A DNA stretch of 64,000 nucleotides from Orobanche coerulescens (GCA_033398695.1 CM065806.1:45285001-45349000), one strand, 5' to 3'. Shown: positions 10,300 through 22,186, counted from the stretch's first letter. Notes: generated by a model from the letters alone, not told the origin. A program made the numbers and translations.

Positions 10300-10575
10300 T
10301 TATTCCAACCAACATGGTGATTAAAGCAATTAGAAAACAAAGTATTGAAACTAAAATTATTGCTCAAGATGAGGAAATAGCATGTTGACATGCAAAGAAC
10401 AGATGGTAAATGGTTTCAATCTCTTATTTGCATATAGGGCATAAAGAATCAATAGTGTTAAAAAATCCAGAAAGTTTAGCATTCACAGGCAATGCACCAC
10501 TTAAACATTTCCACAAAAAACATTTTTATTTTTGGATAGATGTTCATACCAAAAACATTTTAATCCAATCAAATT
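10300..10575 (-). pseudogene. LINE reverse-transcriptase zinc-binding (zf-RVT) remnant
   Basis: Across shifting minus-strand frames one reads FWYEHLSKN, then LCPICKQEIETIYHLFFACQHA-like sequence. This matches the CPxC...E...HLFF.C pattern of the zf-RVT domain at the C-terminus of plant L1 LINEs. Several stops and frame changes are present. It looks like an old fragment inside CACTA-1, either captured or inserted. Confidence 0.45.
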
Positions 10576-10872
10576 CGATAGTGCCTGAAACATGATGAGC
10601 AGTGAGATGTTTGTAACAAGCTAATTGTTATCTTATGCGTCCTCTCTAAATTACATCTCAGTTAAGTTTGTTGTTATTACAGTGGAAAATAATTGGTTAC
10701 CCCATTTTTGGATGTAAATTGAAATGATGAATCTTTCATCAGCTTATCTGTCCTTATCATAAGCAAAATATCATTATTTCATTCAGAGATTTACTCATAT
10801 ATTATGTATATGTACATGTATAGCTATACTCATATGTTATCTATTTATGATTATTTTGTTACAATTTTTAGA

Positions 10873-13774
10873 ATGGGTGACAACCGTGACTGGATGTATC
10901 ACAGGAAAATTGATGGTTCGTGGAATCCTGCATTCCTCTCTGGACTTAACAACTTTATCGTGTATGCAAGTAGTCAGCCGAACTGCATGTCGAGTGACCA
11001 AATAAGATGTCCATGTAAAAAATGTGATAATATACAGTTTCATGACACAGAAAAAGTTAAGTATCACATTGGGAAATTTGGGTTCATTAGGGAGTATAAA
11101 ACTTGGATTTTTCACGGCGAAATTGAAATGGATGAGGGATGTGAAGATATGGATGAAGATGTGAATATGGATTCCAACGAGTCGGGATCTAATTCGTACC
11201 GTACGATGGTCATGGAGCATGTCGGGCCTCAATTTAATGTTGAAAATGTGGAAGAACCACAAAATCCTGAAGCAAAACGAATATATGACATGTTGAATGC
11301 TGGAGACAAATAGTTGTGGCCTAGTTGTGCTAATTACTCCCAATTGTCTTATATGACTCGGTTCATGAGTTTGAAAGCAGAGAACCACTTATCAGAAAAG
11401 TGTTTTAATCAGTTTGCAGAGTTCATGAAAGATAGTCATCCAAAAGGGAATTTATGTTCTGATAACTTCTATAGTACAAGTAAATTATTGCTTGGGTTGG
11501 GATTACCTATAGAGAAGATTGATTGTTGTCCAAACAGCTGCATGCTTTATTGGGACCATTACAAAGACAGTGAGAGTTGTATATTCTGCGGTACATCACG
11601 CTACAAAGATATGTGTCGTGCCTTAGGAAGCTGTAGGAGGAAAAAAGTGGCAGCCATGAAGATGTACTACTTTCCTCTTATTCCCAGATTGCAAATGCTA
11701 TACATGTCAAATGCTACCGCGGCAGATATGAGGTGGCATGCTTCATGTTCTGGTTCAAATGATATCATCCTGCAGACTCTCCAGCATGGAAACACCTTGT
11801 CACTATTTATCCAGATTTTGCTGCGGAGGCTAGAAATGTGAGATTAGGTCTTTCGACTGATGGTTTTGCACCTTTTGCACAATCAGGGCGACAATATTCA
11901 TCGTGGCCAATTATAGTCACACCCTATAACTTACCACCTTGACTCTGTATGAAGGAACAATTCATGTTCCTAACAATCTTAGTACCAGGGCACGCAATCC
12001 TAAGATGCAATTAGATGTGTTTCTTCAGCCGCTCATAAAGGAGTTGGTGAACTTGTGGGAAGAGGGTGTTCCAACATTTGACATCTCATTGAAGCAAAAT
12101 TTTCAAATGCGAGCAGTGTTGTTGTGGACTATTAGTGATTTTCCAGCGTATTCAATGTTATCTAGATGGAGTACTGTCGGAAGATTGGCATGCCCTCTTT
12201 GCATGGATGAGACTGAAGCGTTTACTCTTCCTAAGAGTGGTAAAAAAACATGGTTTGATTGTAGTCGGAAATTCTTGTAGCCGGATCACATGTTTAGGAG
12301 GAACCGACGAGCATTTAGAAAGAATATGACATGTGAAGTACCTACACTTGAGAAAAGTTCGGGCACTGAGATATTGAATCAAATAGAGGCACTGGGTCTT
12401 GTGAAAGTGACAGAGGACTACAATGACACAAACAAAGAGATATCCAAGAATTCTAAGAGCGGGTGGAAGAAAAGAAGCATCTTTTGGGATCTCTCATATT
12501 GGAAAGAACTTCTGATTTGTCACAATTTGGATGTCATGCACATTGAAAAAATTGTGTTTGACAATGTGTTCAACACTGTTCTTAATGTGCCGGGAAAGAC
12601 CAAGGATACCACCAAGTCCAGAGACGGGTTGCAATTACTCTGCATCAGACCTGAATTGAAGAAAAATGAGACGACAGGAAAGTATCCAAAAGCTTGTTAC
12701 TCAGTTGACAGAGATGAAAAGAGAGTACTATGTGAATGTATACCTCGTATTAAATTTCCTGATGGCTACATGTCCAATATTAGCAGATGCGTGGATAAGA
12801 AAGAACTAAAGATGAGAGGGATGAAAAGTCATGACTGTCATGTGTTCATGCAATGCTTGTTACCTATTGGGTTTCGTGAAGTTCTTTCTCAAGCTGTTTG
12901 GAAGGCAATTACAGAGTTGAGTATATTCTTTAAAGACTTGACATCTCGGACAATAAAAATAGAGGACATGTGTAGACTTCATGAAACAATTCTGGTTACT
13001 TTGTGCAAACTTGAGCGTATTTTTCCGCCTAGCTTCTTTGATTCAATGGAGCATCTTGTTATCCATCTGGCTGAGGTAGCCCGCATTGATGGTCCAGTAC
13101 AATATCGATGGATGTATTCATTTGAGAGGTATATTAAGACATTTAAAGATTTTGTAAAGAACAAAGCCAAAGTTTAAGGATCCATCACCAATGCCCACTT
13201 AATGAAAGAGGCATCAACATTTAGCTCATACTACTTTGAAGATTGGGTGACTACGAAGATTAGAAATGTGCCTCGAAATGATGAGGGGGGAGCCGATTAA
13301 AATGATGATCCGAATATGCTCTCAATTTTCAAATTGGATGGCCGTCCTTTTGGAAAAATGCCTTCACGATATTTTGATGCCAAAGAGTATAATGCAGCAG
13401 ATATATATATTTTATCCAATTGTGCCGAGGTTTCAGAGACATACTTGATATGAGTACCCTCGTGATATTTTATTTAATGAAGAATATATTCATTCATTAA
13501 ATATAATAACTCGTGTGTTTTTTGAAGATTGTTTGAAGATCAAATTCGAGCAACTAATCCGTAGATAACGGAAAGTAACTTACAAACAAGAGTTGAAAAG
13601 GAGTTTGCAAGTTGGTTCAAAACATATGTAAGTGTGGGGTCTCATATCAAATTATTTATAAACTAATTTCATATGTAGAAAGTTACAAAACTAACATACC
13701 TAATAATTGTCATAGGTTAATGATCCTTCAAGTAATGCAAGCCAATGCATTAAGGACCTTGCAGAAGGGCCATT
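10873..13774 (+). pseudogene. TNP2-type CACTA transposase of CACTA-1, N-terminal and catalytic part
   Basis: An acceptor (TTTTTAG) precedes the ATG at 10873. The N-terminal Transpos_assoc domain shows RDWMYHRKIDGSW and the CPCKKC zinc pair. The catalytic TNP2 domain follows, including RNVRLGLSTDGFAPF (Asp near 11857), PYNLPPW, VDVFLQPLI-like and ACPLCMDET segments. Next is HNLDVMHIEKIVFDNV and a DUF4218-type region (LPIGFREVLSQAVWKAI, to about 13177). In-frame stops occur at 11311-11313 and 13175-13177, with frame changes near 11840 and 12280. Exon sequence continues to 13774, where CACTA-2 is inserted; the rest resumes at 33544. Confidence 0.9.
13772..13774. other. Target-site duplication of CACTA-2 (ATT)
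   Basis: ATT lies directly before CACTACCAA (13775) and directly after GGTAGTG (33541-33543). Three bases is the standard CACTA duplication. Confidence 0.85.
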
Positions 13775-14055
13775 CACTACCAATGTTTATACTTTAGCTG
13801 ACGACAAAAAGTCGTCGGCTAAAGTCGGAAATCGTCGGCTAAAGTGGCCAGTTGTCGTCTAAAAGTCGGTCGGCCGAGGTCGGTCGGCTAAAGTTTAGCC
13901 GACGGCAAATAAGGAAGGTCGTCGGCTAAAGTTCGAGTTTAGCCGACGGTTACAAAGTGGTCGGCTAATATAGTTCCAGTTTTAGCCGACGACTATGTAG
14001 CCGTCGGCTAAAGTTCTACAGTTTTAGCCGACGACTATGTAGCCGTCGGCTAAAA
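13775..14055. repeat. CACTA-2 left subterminal repeats
   Basis: About 15 copies of GTCGTCGGCTAAAGT or its reverse complement TTTAGCCGACGAC, partly paired as inverted repeats that could form hairpins. Two near-identical ~55-bp units lie at about 13930-14055. Confidence 0.9.
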
Positions 14056-14573
14056 CCTATACATTTTTCCTGTAAGTTCCAAATAATCATCCACGGCTTT
14101 AATCGAGGTTTTGTTCTCCACCTTGACTCTCATAGTCTCTATGACACTATCAAGAACCGTCATGTGACACCTAGGATAAAGAAGAGTCTGTTGGAGCTGG
14201 ATTAGCTTGTTGTATCTATCAAGAGAAATTGTGTTAACGGGTATCAATGTAGGCGTTCGGATGACTGCTTGATCAGCTATATGGTATTCTTGACCTTCAG
14301 ACGATATGTCCCTGTCGTAATAACCAAATACGTCGTCAATCAACCTTCTTGTGGGGTCATTGGATGTGCTACCACTATACTGTCCGTGATCATGGGGAAT
14401 AATTGAATTCGATCTTTCACCGTGGTAAAACCAACATGCATATTTATCCCAAAATCCATTTTTTTCAAGTGCTCCCATACGACATCAAGTGTAAAACGGT
14501 ACATATTGCTGCGGCATTTACATTTATTGCAAGGACAGTAATGAATCATACTATCACTATCATGCTCCTTCAC
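14050..14573 (-). pseudogene. Truncated CACTA-2 transposase, N-terminal (Transpos_assoc) domain only, second piece
   Basis: The coding starts at 32922 and is interrupted by Gypsy A at 32848/14573. Removing Gypsy A restores the frame exactly. This piece gives HYCPCNKCKC (zinc pair), then a one-base frame change inside a run of A's, then NGFWDKYACWFYHGE, both hallmarks of the CACTA N-terminal domain. It continues through a TNP2-like region (KLIQLQQTLLYPRCHM) and stops at the subterminal repeats. There is no catalytic domain. The product would be about 220 aa. Confidence 0.85.
14569..14573. other. Target-site duplication of Gypsy A (TTCAC)
   Basis: TTCAC lies directly before TGTAATGCCCG (14574) and again at 32843-32847, directly after the LTR end GGGGTGTTACA. 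Confidence 0.92.
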
Positions 14574-14726
14574 TGTAATGCCCGAGATCTTTGTTATGTA
14601 ATTGGAACTTGTGATATTGTAATGATTGTACTTTTGTCTGAGTATTATTCTCCGTATTTCATAATCCGATGTTGCCGAGCGTTTAATTTCATGGTGGTGA
14701 TTTGTAAGGTTGAAATTCTGTGCATG

Positions 14727-15021
14727 TAGCGCACGCTACAGGCTAAGGGTAGCGTACGCTAACATGGTTTCATAGCGCACGCTACAGAATGTAATTAGCG
14801 CACGCTATGCGTGGTCAAATTGATTGGGACGTGCGGTAGGTGAGATCTGGCCGGGGGACCCCTGTCGGATCGTGTCGGGTGTACCTGGACGGCTTTCGGG
14901 AAAAGCCGAGTCAACGCCTTAGCGCACGCTACAGGTATATGCGTAGCGCACGCTAAGTGCCGAGTACAGTTTAGACTGTGAGCCGTTAGCGCACGCTACA
15001 AACAGGGTCTAGCGCGCGCTA
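14727..15021. repeat. Array of TAGCGCACGCTA palindromes upstream of the Gypsy A TATA box
   Basis: Eight copies of TAGCGYRCGCTA start at 14727, 14750, 14773, 14796, 14920, 14944, 14987 and 15010. The first four are spaced exactly 23 bases apart, about two helical turns. The last ends 12 bases before the TATA box. The same array is at 30658-30948 in the 3' LTR. Confidence 0.9.
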
Positions 15022-15033
15022 ATAGCCATTTAT

Positions 15034-15041
15034 TATAAATA
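15034..15041 (+). promoter_or_regulatory. TATA box of Gypsy A
   Basis: TATAAATA directly follows the palindrome array. A 5' leader of about 180 bases precedes the probable splice donor at 15241. The copy in the 3' LTR is at 30961-30968. Confidence 0.7.
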
Positions 15042-15240
15042 GGACATCATCCTATTCGAGATTTCAGTTTTTCTCCTCCCATAACCCGAACTCTTACACT
15101 TAGAACATAACTCCATTCGTCCTAAACACTTCATATCAACCTCCTAGTTCGAGATTGAAGATCATACATCATTGGAGATTGGTGTTCAAGCCTTCGGTGT
15201 TGGATTGCTTCATTTCATCCGTGTTCTTCACTACTTCGAG

Positions 15241-15246
15241 GTAGGT
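15241..15246 (+). promoter_or_regulatory. Probable 5' splice site in the Gypsy A LTR
   Basis: TTCGAG|GTAGGT is a good plant donor. The matching acceptor TTTATGTTTACAG ends at 25851, one base before the gag ATG. The intron would remove the rest of the LTR and the primer site. LARD-2 now lies inside this interval. Confidence 0.5.
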
Positions 15247-15700
15247 GATTCTTCTCCAATGATTAGTATGTTCATAAGGAAGATTTGAATCATGTTTTGA
15301 TAGCAAGTATTTCGTTCATCACATGTTAGAAGGATACTTTTGACGTATCGGCATTATATATCGTATGAACCTTTGAACCATCCTATTATAAGGACTCCTA
15401 AGCATGTTCAAATCAAGCTATGATCAATAATCGGATATTTACCCAGTTGATACGTTTTACACGATGGAATCATGTGTTTTGGAACGTAGAACAAATGGAA
15501 CTTAGATTATTTCTTGAAGATCGTAGATGAATTATGATGTTGAGTTGGCTATCCGTATATTTGTATTTCACGATCATAAATCTTCCACAAACCTTATTAG
15601 CATGATTTGCCCGAGGATAACTTGTATTATCACGGTAGGATTCATGAGTTCCTCACCATTCAACCCAGAGTACGGCTTGCAGTATTCTGCCATGCAATAT

Positions 15701-15885
15701 TAGCGCACGCTAACACGTGTGAGTTAACGTGCGCTATCGGGGTCGATAACGCCCGAAACGTCGTAGCGTACGTTATGAGACCAGCCGAGTCGATGCGGGC
15801 CGTGGCTAGCGCACGCTAGTCTTATACGATAGCGTCGCTAACGATGCATCTTAGCGCCGCGTTACGTAGAGTACGTGGCGCGCTA
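15701..15885. repeat. Second TAGCGYRCGCTA array of the Gypsy A LTR
   Basis: Six or seven palindromes, several degenerate, lie downstream of the TATA box. The counterpart in the 3' LTR (31628-31815) has more perfect copies, and the two differ here far more than anywhere else in the LTR. Confidence 0.8.
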
Positions 15886-16249
15886 AGCGATCAGCTTGTT
15901 TATTTTGAGCTTTTCGGCCGTAGACCGAATTGTTAGGCCATTGTTCGACTTGAGATGATTTGTATATCGTTCCTTTTGTTAAGGTTCGAGCCTGTTACGT
16001 TGATCGAAGGAGGCGGCCTTCGAGTGTGTTGAGATCATCGAAGTATTTCGTCTTGCCATTTTCGAGGCAAGTATCATATGTCGAGTTCGATTTATATTGA
16101 ATCTTTGATCATGCTTGTGGTTTTGTTCATATTGTTGAATATGAGAGGTATTTCTGAAAATTCTCATGATATTAGTTGATTATTTGTTCGTATTGATGAA
16201 CATATTAAATGCATATGTGTATGCATAGTTGATTGGTTATGGTATAAAT

Positions 16250-16435
16250 GATCCGAGGGGATCATGAGGATCTATGCTGAGGGCGCTGGATCGAATGTCC
16301 ACCATGCGTTGGTCCGACGGGATCATCATGGGGATCTATGCTGAGGGCGCTGGATCGCTGGACGAGTTTTCCACATGCGTTGGTCCGACGGGATCATCAT
16401 GGGGATCTATACCAAGGGCGCTGGATCGCTGGATT
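16250..16435. repeat. Minisatellite of ~65-70 bp in the Gypsy A LTR
   Basis: Three partial copies contain GGATCTATGCTGAGGGCGCT and GGTCCGACGGGATCATCATG. The same array is at 32185-32370 in the 3' LTR. Confidence 0.88.
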
Positions 16436-17720
16436 ACCCTGTATTGTGTAGATGGAATCGTGAGGATTCGCATCGTTGGATTCCGGTGGCGGAAGTCCGT
16501 TTGCATGTTTTATGATGTATTAATGATTTATTCTATGACGATACTTGTACTAGCATTGTTTTGCTAACCCCTTCGGGGGTGGACATTGTTTTTGATGTTC
16601 AGGTAGTCGAGGAGCGGGAGGGCAGCCACAGTACCGACAGGACGATGAGATGGCTCAGTGATGTGGTTGATGTTCTTATGATTATGATTTGTCTTCTTGG
16701 TTCGTTTAGTAATCGAGTGTAACACCCCCAATCCACTCAGGGATATTACACGCCGTAGACCCTCTCCTCGAGGATCTACCAGGCTGGTAACAATATTTAA
16801 CATCTCGACAATGCCTTCAAGGCTACAATGACTCAGTAGACCGATTTGGTCTTTCCACAAATACATACAACTCAAATACAACTCATGCCCACGCAGGGGA
16901 CAAAATACAACTACACCCGTACAACGGGAACAATACAGCAGCGGAAAATAAAGTACAACTGAACCAACACACGATGTACGGTTCCTCATGTGATTAGTAT
17001 CGATCATCTTTCATCATCCTTCGTGCCGACCCTGTGTTATGCTCCAAAACCTGAATGCAAAAACAGACATCCACCCCCCGAATACTCGGGGGTTAGCAAA
17101 ACTCCACTGTTTTGCTAGTGCAAATACAAAGTGCAAATACGAGCCATACAATTCACATTCCACGAATAACAATAACCGAGGATCCTCAAAGATCCAAACG
17201 AAACGAAAAGTACTTCCCGAGGCAAGGGTTTGAGAAAACATTTCAAAAACGAAATATCATAAATCAATGGGAATAATTTATAAAACGGTTTAGAATGCCA
17301 TCGAGAGTTTTAATAGAAAACAATTTAGGATTATCAAATCCTACTTTTCGAAAACCAAAAGACAAAAGGGGTCACCGCCCCAAAGGTTTACTTTCTGAAA
17401 AATGACATTAACCAACCGTTGGGATTTTAGCCCCAAATCCGTAAAACGACTTTTACAAAACCATTGGGATTTTAGCCCCAAATCTCATCAACTCACAGTA
17501 CACAAGAACGACCACGAGGTTCGTATCCCACATCAAAATCCACAAATAAAGGATTTAAAACAAACAACAAAATACTCCAGTGCCATCCTAGCCAAGTAAG
17601 CCAAACGAACAACTTACCTCTTACACATTTAGTCAATGCATGCAAACGAAAACCGTTCAAAAGCACTCATTTCCGGAAATGCCAATATCGAATCACATTT
17701 GTAAAAATGCACCACAATTA

Positions 17721-17850
17721 ACCGCGGACCCACAGCTTCGTGGATCCCTGCCGAGACCCCGTCGGATCTAACCCACAGTGGTTAAAAGCAAGCTCGCGGT
17801 TCCACAGCTTCATGGAGCCCTACCGAGACCCCGTCGGATCTAACCCGTAG
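17721..17850. repeat. Two-copy minisatellite in the LARD-2 LTR
   Basis: Both units contain GAGACCCCGTCGGATCTAAC after a CCACAGCTTC-TGGA stretch. The minus strand core is TCCGACGGGGTCTC. The second LTR has it at about 23203-23310. Confidence 0.85.
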
Positions 17851-18944
17851 TGAGCATACACACACACACGTTACTCATGCAATACTAACATGCTAAGAAT
17901 GTAAGTTCATTAAGAATACTCACTAGAGATGGCCATTAACTCGACACCATTACCAAACTCTTCAAAAATACAATAACAAGTTTAAATAAGGAATACACGA
18001 TTCCATAATGAAACAATAGGAGTATCATCATAAAATCCTTCAATGTTCAAAATAACCAAATCATAATCAATTCTCAAAACACCGTTCACAAATCACACTC
18101 GTTTTGAAAGAAAGCCTTTAACGAGGCCAAATCAAATCCTTTGAAACTTCATTTCAAATAACCAAACAAACACATTAAGACGACCACCGATCATCATATC
18201 CATAAAACGAGAAAAGTATGGGCAAGGTACTTGCCTCGAATAAGAACAACGCGGAGAATCGACCGAAGTAGGTTGGCCCGAACCGACTACGTACCCGCCG
18301 ACTCCACCGAACGCCAACTCACGTTCATAAACTACGAAGGACAAATAATAACAATGAAATGAATTCCATAACACGACTCAAAGCCGTTGAATTCAAAGAA
18401 CGAATGACGAAAGTTCACGGATTTCCCCCAAAATGGCCAAGAACACGATTCGTTCCGTCAAAACCCGAAAACGGAATTCCAAGTTGAAATATGGATATAC
18501 AATCCATAGAATAGGTTTAACAACATCATTTAACCATAATCGATCCATCGAAAACGGATGAAAAACGAGATCGGGGACAAATCCCCCAAAAAGTCAACTC
18601 GAAGGAAATCAAGAAATATACTTCGATTCGACGAAGAACAATGGATTAAATGATGTTAAACACAAGAATACTATCAAGATTAATCACACCCATCATGAAT
18701 TAATCAACAACACGGAACGAATCGGACGAAATTGCAAAAATCCCCAAATTCACGAAATTAGGGTTCTAAGGAAGATTACCTTGATTCGCTGGATCAAAGG
18801 TTGATAACGGACGATCGATTGATGTTATGAACTCAAGGACTTCATGGATTTGTTGTTAAACAACATGGCTTCGTCGCCCATGAATCGCCACTCGCGGATG
18901 GAGAAGGAAGGAAATGAAAACGAAGTGAAATGTGTTGCTCGCCA

Positions 18945-18952
18945 TATTTATA
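18945..18952 (-). promoter_or_regulatory. TATA box of the LARD-2 LTR
   Basis: The minus strand reads TATAAATATGG directly after the palindrome array. The copy in the 5' LTR is at 24418-24425. Transcription would start near 24390 and run leftward. Confidence 0.65.
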
Positions 18953-18960
18953 CCGGCCAC

Positions 18961-19365
18961 TAGCGTGCGCTAGCCTTCCGGACTAGCGTGCGCTATCGGC
19001 CAGATCGGCCGAGTACCTCGGCCGTGGCCCACAACACCCGGCATCACCGACCAACCCCGCCGACCGAACTGCCGACCCAACTTCCGCTAGCGTGCGCTAC
19101 GGCCGGATGCTGCAGCGTCTTACTGGCCCAAAGAGCCATCGGATCGAATCGCCCGGCCAGTAACGACGCTAGCCGGCCGACGGCGGCGCTACGCCGCCGA
19201 CTAGCGCGCGCTACGCCGGCGTAGCGTGCGCTACTGCCGATCTGGCCGAGTCCGTAACCTCGAAACCCCATCGCCCGAGGCCCGATAGCACAGACGCTAA
19301 AGCCACCGGCGTGCGCTACACCTCCGGTTAGCGCGCACCTTCCGGCCCTAGCGTGCGCTACGCGG
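18961..19365. repeat. TAGCGTGCGCTA palindrome array of the LARD-2 LTR
   Basis: Clear copies start at 18961, 18984 and 19088, and several more follow to about 19365, some as TAGCGCGCGCTA. Again the first two are 23 bases apart. The stretch is very GC-rich. The counterpart in the other LTR is 24434-24842. Confidence 0.88.
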
Positions 19366-19924
19366 TTCTGCCGCACCCGTCCGCCGTGCCCGCAATCGTC
19401 CGGCCAGCCCCGCAACCGTCCGGCCAGCACCGGCGAGGCTCGGCGACCCGATTTCCGGCCAGGTTAACGAACACGACTAAAAGAACGCGGACAAGAAAAA
19501 CGACTCGAAATGAAAGCGTAATACCATAAATAGTCATACGCGACCAAGAAACGGGTCGAGACAACAATTACAGATACGGATACCCGTAACTTTCAAGAAA
19601 TTACAAAATGGCCCAAACGCCAGGAAATCACGATACGTGATCGAATAACCAAACCGAAGTTCACAACACGTCCAACAAAGTTAAACGGACTTGCGGGAAA
19701 CTCGAAACAACAGTTTCGGACGAGATTCGCAAGAATCGAACTCAAGTGCGGAAAAGTCGCTAAAAAGCACAGAACTCAACGAAACGACACCGAAACGAAC
19801 TCGGATGTCAAAAAGTGTAGAATTAATCATTCTCAGAATGACGAAGCAGTCATGAGCGAGTCGTCAAAACGGACTCCGACCGAAAAAAGAAATTTACCGA
19901 AAATCGAAAATTGCGGATATTACA

Positions 19925-19961
19925 TTCTACCCTCCTTAAAAGAAGTTTCGTCCCGAAACTT
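19925..19961 (-). other. LARD-2 polypurine tract and adjacent hairpin
   Basis: The minus strand reads AAGTTTCGGGACGAAACTT (a perfect 8-bp stem with a 3-base loop), then CTTTTAAGGAGGGTAGAA, then the LTR. The same arrangement is found in Gypsy A, Gypsy C and LARD-3. Confidence 0.8.
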
Positions 19962-22186
19962 AAAACAAGTAGGGAGAAGAAATATTCCGCCAGGAAAAAC
20001 TCAACGAGACACACAAGAATGCGTAACTAATGCCCAACGGCGAAATGTTACAAACAACGCAAAGGAATATACGGCGTGTAAACACGCTCCACGGTGACCA
20101 ACACAACGTCGCCGTTAGGGATATAATAAAACCGACAAGTGACAAGCGTCATCAAACGGATACTATAGCCAAGTCAATTATCCGATAATCACAAAACACA
20201 ACGAACGAAAATCAATATGATTGGCCAACCCAACGGTACATCAATCAAAACGCGAGTCAACCGCTGAACAAACATGGAATCCCATCGCCTAAAGGATGGA
20301 AAATTGAAAACGAAACTAATTTCCCGAACTAAAGGGAATTACGAAGGAGCCTGAACGTTCAACAATCACGAAACGAGAACAAAAACCGAACAAACAAACG
20401 ATCGAGACAACAAAAATCGAACAATCATGTTCGAATCACAAAGAACAATAAAGTTCAAACAACAACTCCGAGGATGATCTGGTGAGAACTACAAGACATG
20501 CATTCCCATAAGATCCACAGGAAAGGGAATAGCGATTGAAAAGTCACAACGACAAATGAGTTATTCCGAAATGATATCACACTCGTTCGATAAACAAAAA
20601 CAAGGGCAGGACAAGCTCAGAAATGTAAACAAACATAAATGAGTCGACAGAGTCAAAAACATAAGAGTTCCAAATCCGATCCACTTCGAATAAAAGAACT
20701 AGTAGAACCAGATGATGTCACTCCCAAACAAGGTTCACAAGAATCGAACTGAACCCGAAAAAGGTAACATCGATAACCACTTCAACTCAAAACAAGATCA
20801 CAGTTCGTTCGGACGATGAAACTGAAATACCGAACAAGTTCATAAAGTACCAACGAACATGAGCGAATCGATAGACTGGGGGAAGAGAAAATACAGAAGT
20901 CAAAATAGTACGGGCATTACCTCCGACCTCGTCCACGAAATTCACAAATACGGGAGCAAGGTAACAAGACATTAAACAGCGGACACATAACGGAACCATC
21001 ACCGATGCACACGGTCATACCAAACCAAGCTCTAACAGCTCGCACATGCGCGACAACGCAGGAATCACTACGAGGCGATAATATTCAACACCAACATCCC
21101 GCCTCTCACAGGGGGCTAACGCAACAAATGTGTGGAAAGCGACTCAACGCTCACACCGCCAATTCGGTCATACTGGAGAAGGTATCAAAAGGACAACTCT
21201 AAAATCACACATACATACCCTTCCATCAAACGGGAATGGATAGGTTTTAAAAACGAAAACCTCATTTTGAAAATAATTTAGAAGAACACCGATTGATCTT
21301 GAGTATCATCTTTCAAAAAAAAAGTACAAACGTGAAACATCGTTATCGAGACATTGGAGAACCATTTCGCATTTGATAAAAATGAGGACATTTTCTCTTA
21401 GTGAAAACTTTCAAAATATTCGACCCTCGGGTCTAAATAAAAGTGTTGAAAATATCTCAAAACATTTTGGTCCTCGAGGTAGAAAATTTTTTTGAAATAC
21501 ATTGTGGCACCTAGGATGTACCACAAAAATAAGTCATTTGAAAAGTATGTCTCAAGTTTATTTTTCTAAGATACTCAAGGTTTTCAAAAATCCAATAGTC
21601 CAGAATGCCCAAAACTCACACATACCGACGTTCACTAAAACAACTCCTAGCACACGCATCAAAACGTTTAAAATCAAGACAATACATGTCTTTAAACGAA
21701 AATAAACGATAAAATACCACATTCAGAACAAAACCACTGATAAAATACTCTCCCGCACTGGCTAGTGAACAAGTCGAACGCGTATAAGCACAAAGCTTCC
21801 ACAAGAGACTTGTAAAACGTGCAAATCGATTCGAAAATCATCAACAACGGACAAAAAAAACAATAAAAAGACATCACAAACGACGACATTCCTCGTATAA
21901 ATCAAATACGAGAGTCGACTAAATACATATCGTGAAATCAAAATTCACATAAGGATTCCACCACTTAACAAATAATCATAAAAATAGCTCGTGTCACACG
22001 AGGCACAACACAAAGAAGGGAGACTTACCTCCAAAGGTCGCACGAAGATGATGATCGCCCCACGATACTAATCACGACCAACAAACTCAAACGACGCGTC
22101 GCGACACGACTCAGTCCGATAAAATCCGACGAGACAAGACTCAAACAACACGACTTGACCCGACAGCCTAGGTTTCCTCAACCTAA
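19962..22186. other. LARD-2 interior, non-coding
   Basis: I see no ORF with a recognisable domain; short ORFs are scattered on both strands. The sequence is collinear with the LARD-3 interior (56682-58435 and 59058-61890), which shows the two belong to one family. Confidence 0.75.

Larger units (their letters stand above)
9471..10872. other. 5' non-coding region of CACTA-1
   Basis: Leader and intron-like sequence between the subterminal repeats and the TNP2 start. It holds a CT microsatellite (9600-9646), a paired CGGCCGTACAACTCTTCT motif (near 9744 and 9836) and a degraded LINE fragment. A minus-strand 89-aa ORF (9714-9983) overlaps here but is not recognisable. Confidence 0.55.
14574..16717 (+). 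repeat. 5' LTR of Gypsy A, first piece
   Basis: It starts TGTAATGCCCGAG. In order it contains a palindrome array (14727-15021), a TATA box (15034-15041), a probable splice donor (15241), a second palindrome array (15701-15885) and a three-copy minisatellite (about 16250-16435). It is interrupted at 16717 by LARD-2 and continues at 25421. Confidence 0.93.
16718..19924 (-). repeat. 3' LTR of LARD-2
   Basis: On the minus strand it runs TGTAATATCCGC to ..GGGGGTGTTACA. It contains a palindrome array (18961-19365), a TATA box (18945-18952), a probable splice donor (18779) and a duplicated ~70-bp unit (17721-17850). ORFs in this stretch occur in both LTR copies and show no domain. Confidence 0.92.

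Noticed and set aside
14727..15885. CRISPR-like array of TAGCGCACGCTA repeats
   Set aside because: Repeats are only 12 bp, spacing is irregular after the first four, both orientations look alike, and the context is a plant LTR promoter.
19044..19567. Long minus-strand ORFs in the GC-rich array of the LARD-2 LTR (up to 128 aa)
   Set aside because: They arise from the repeated CpG-rich palindromes, differ between the two LTR copies and have no domain.
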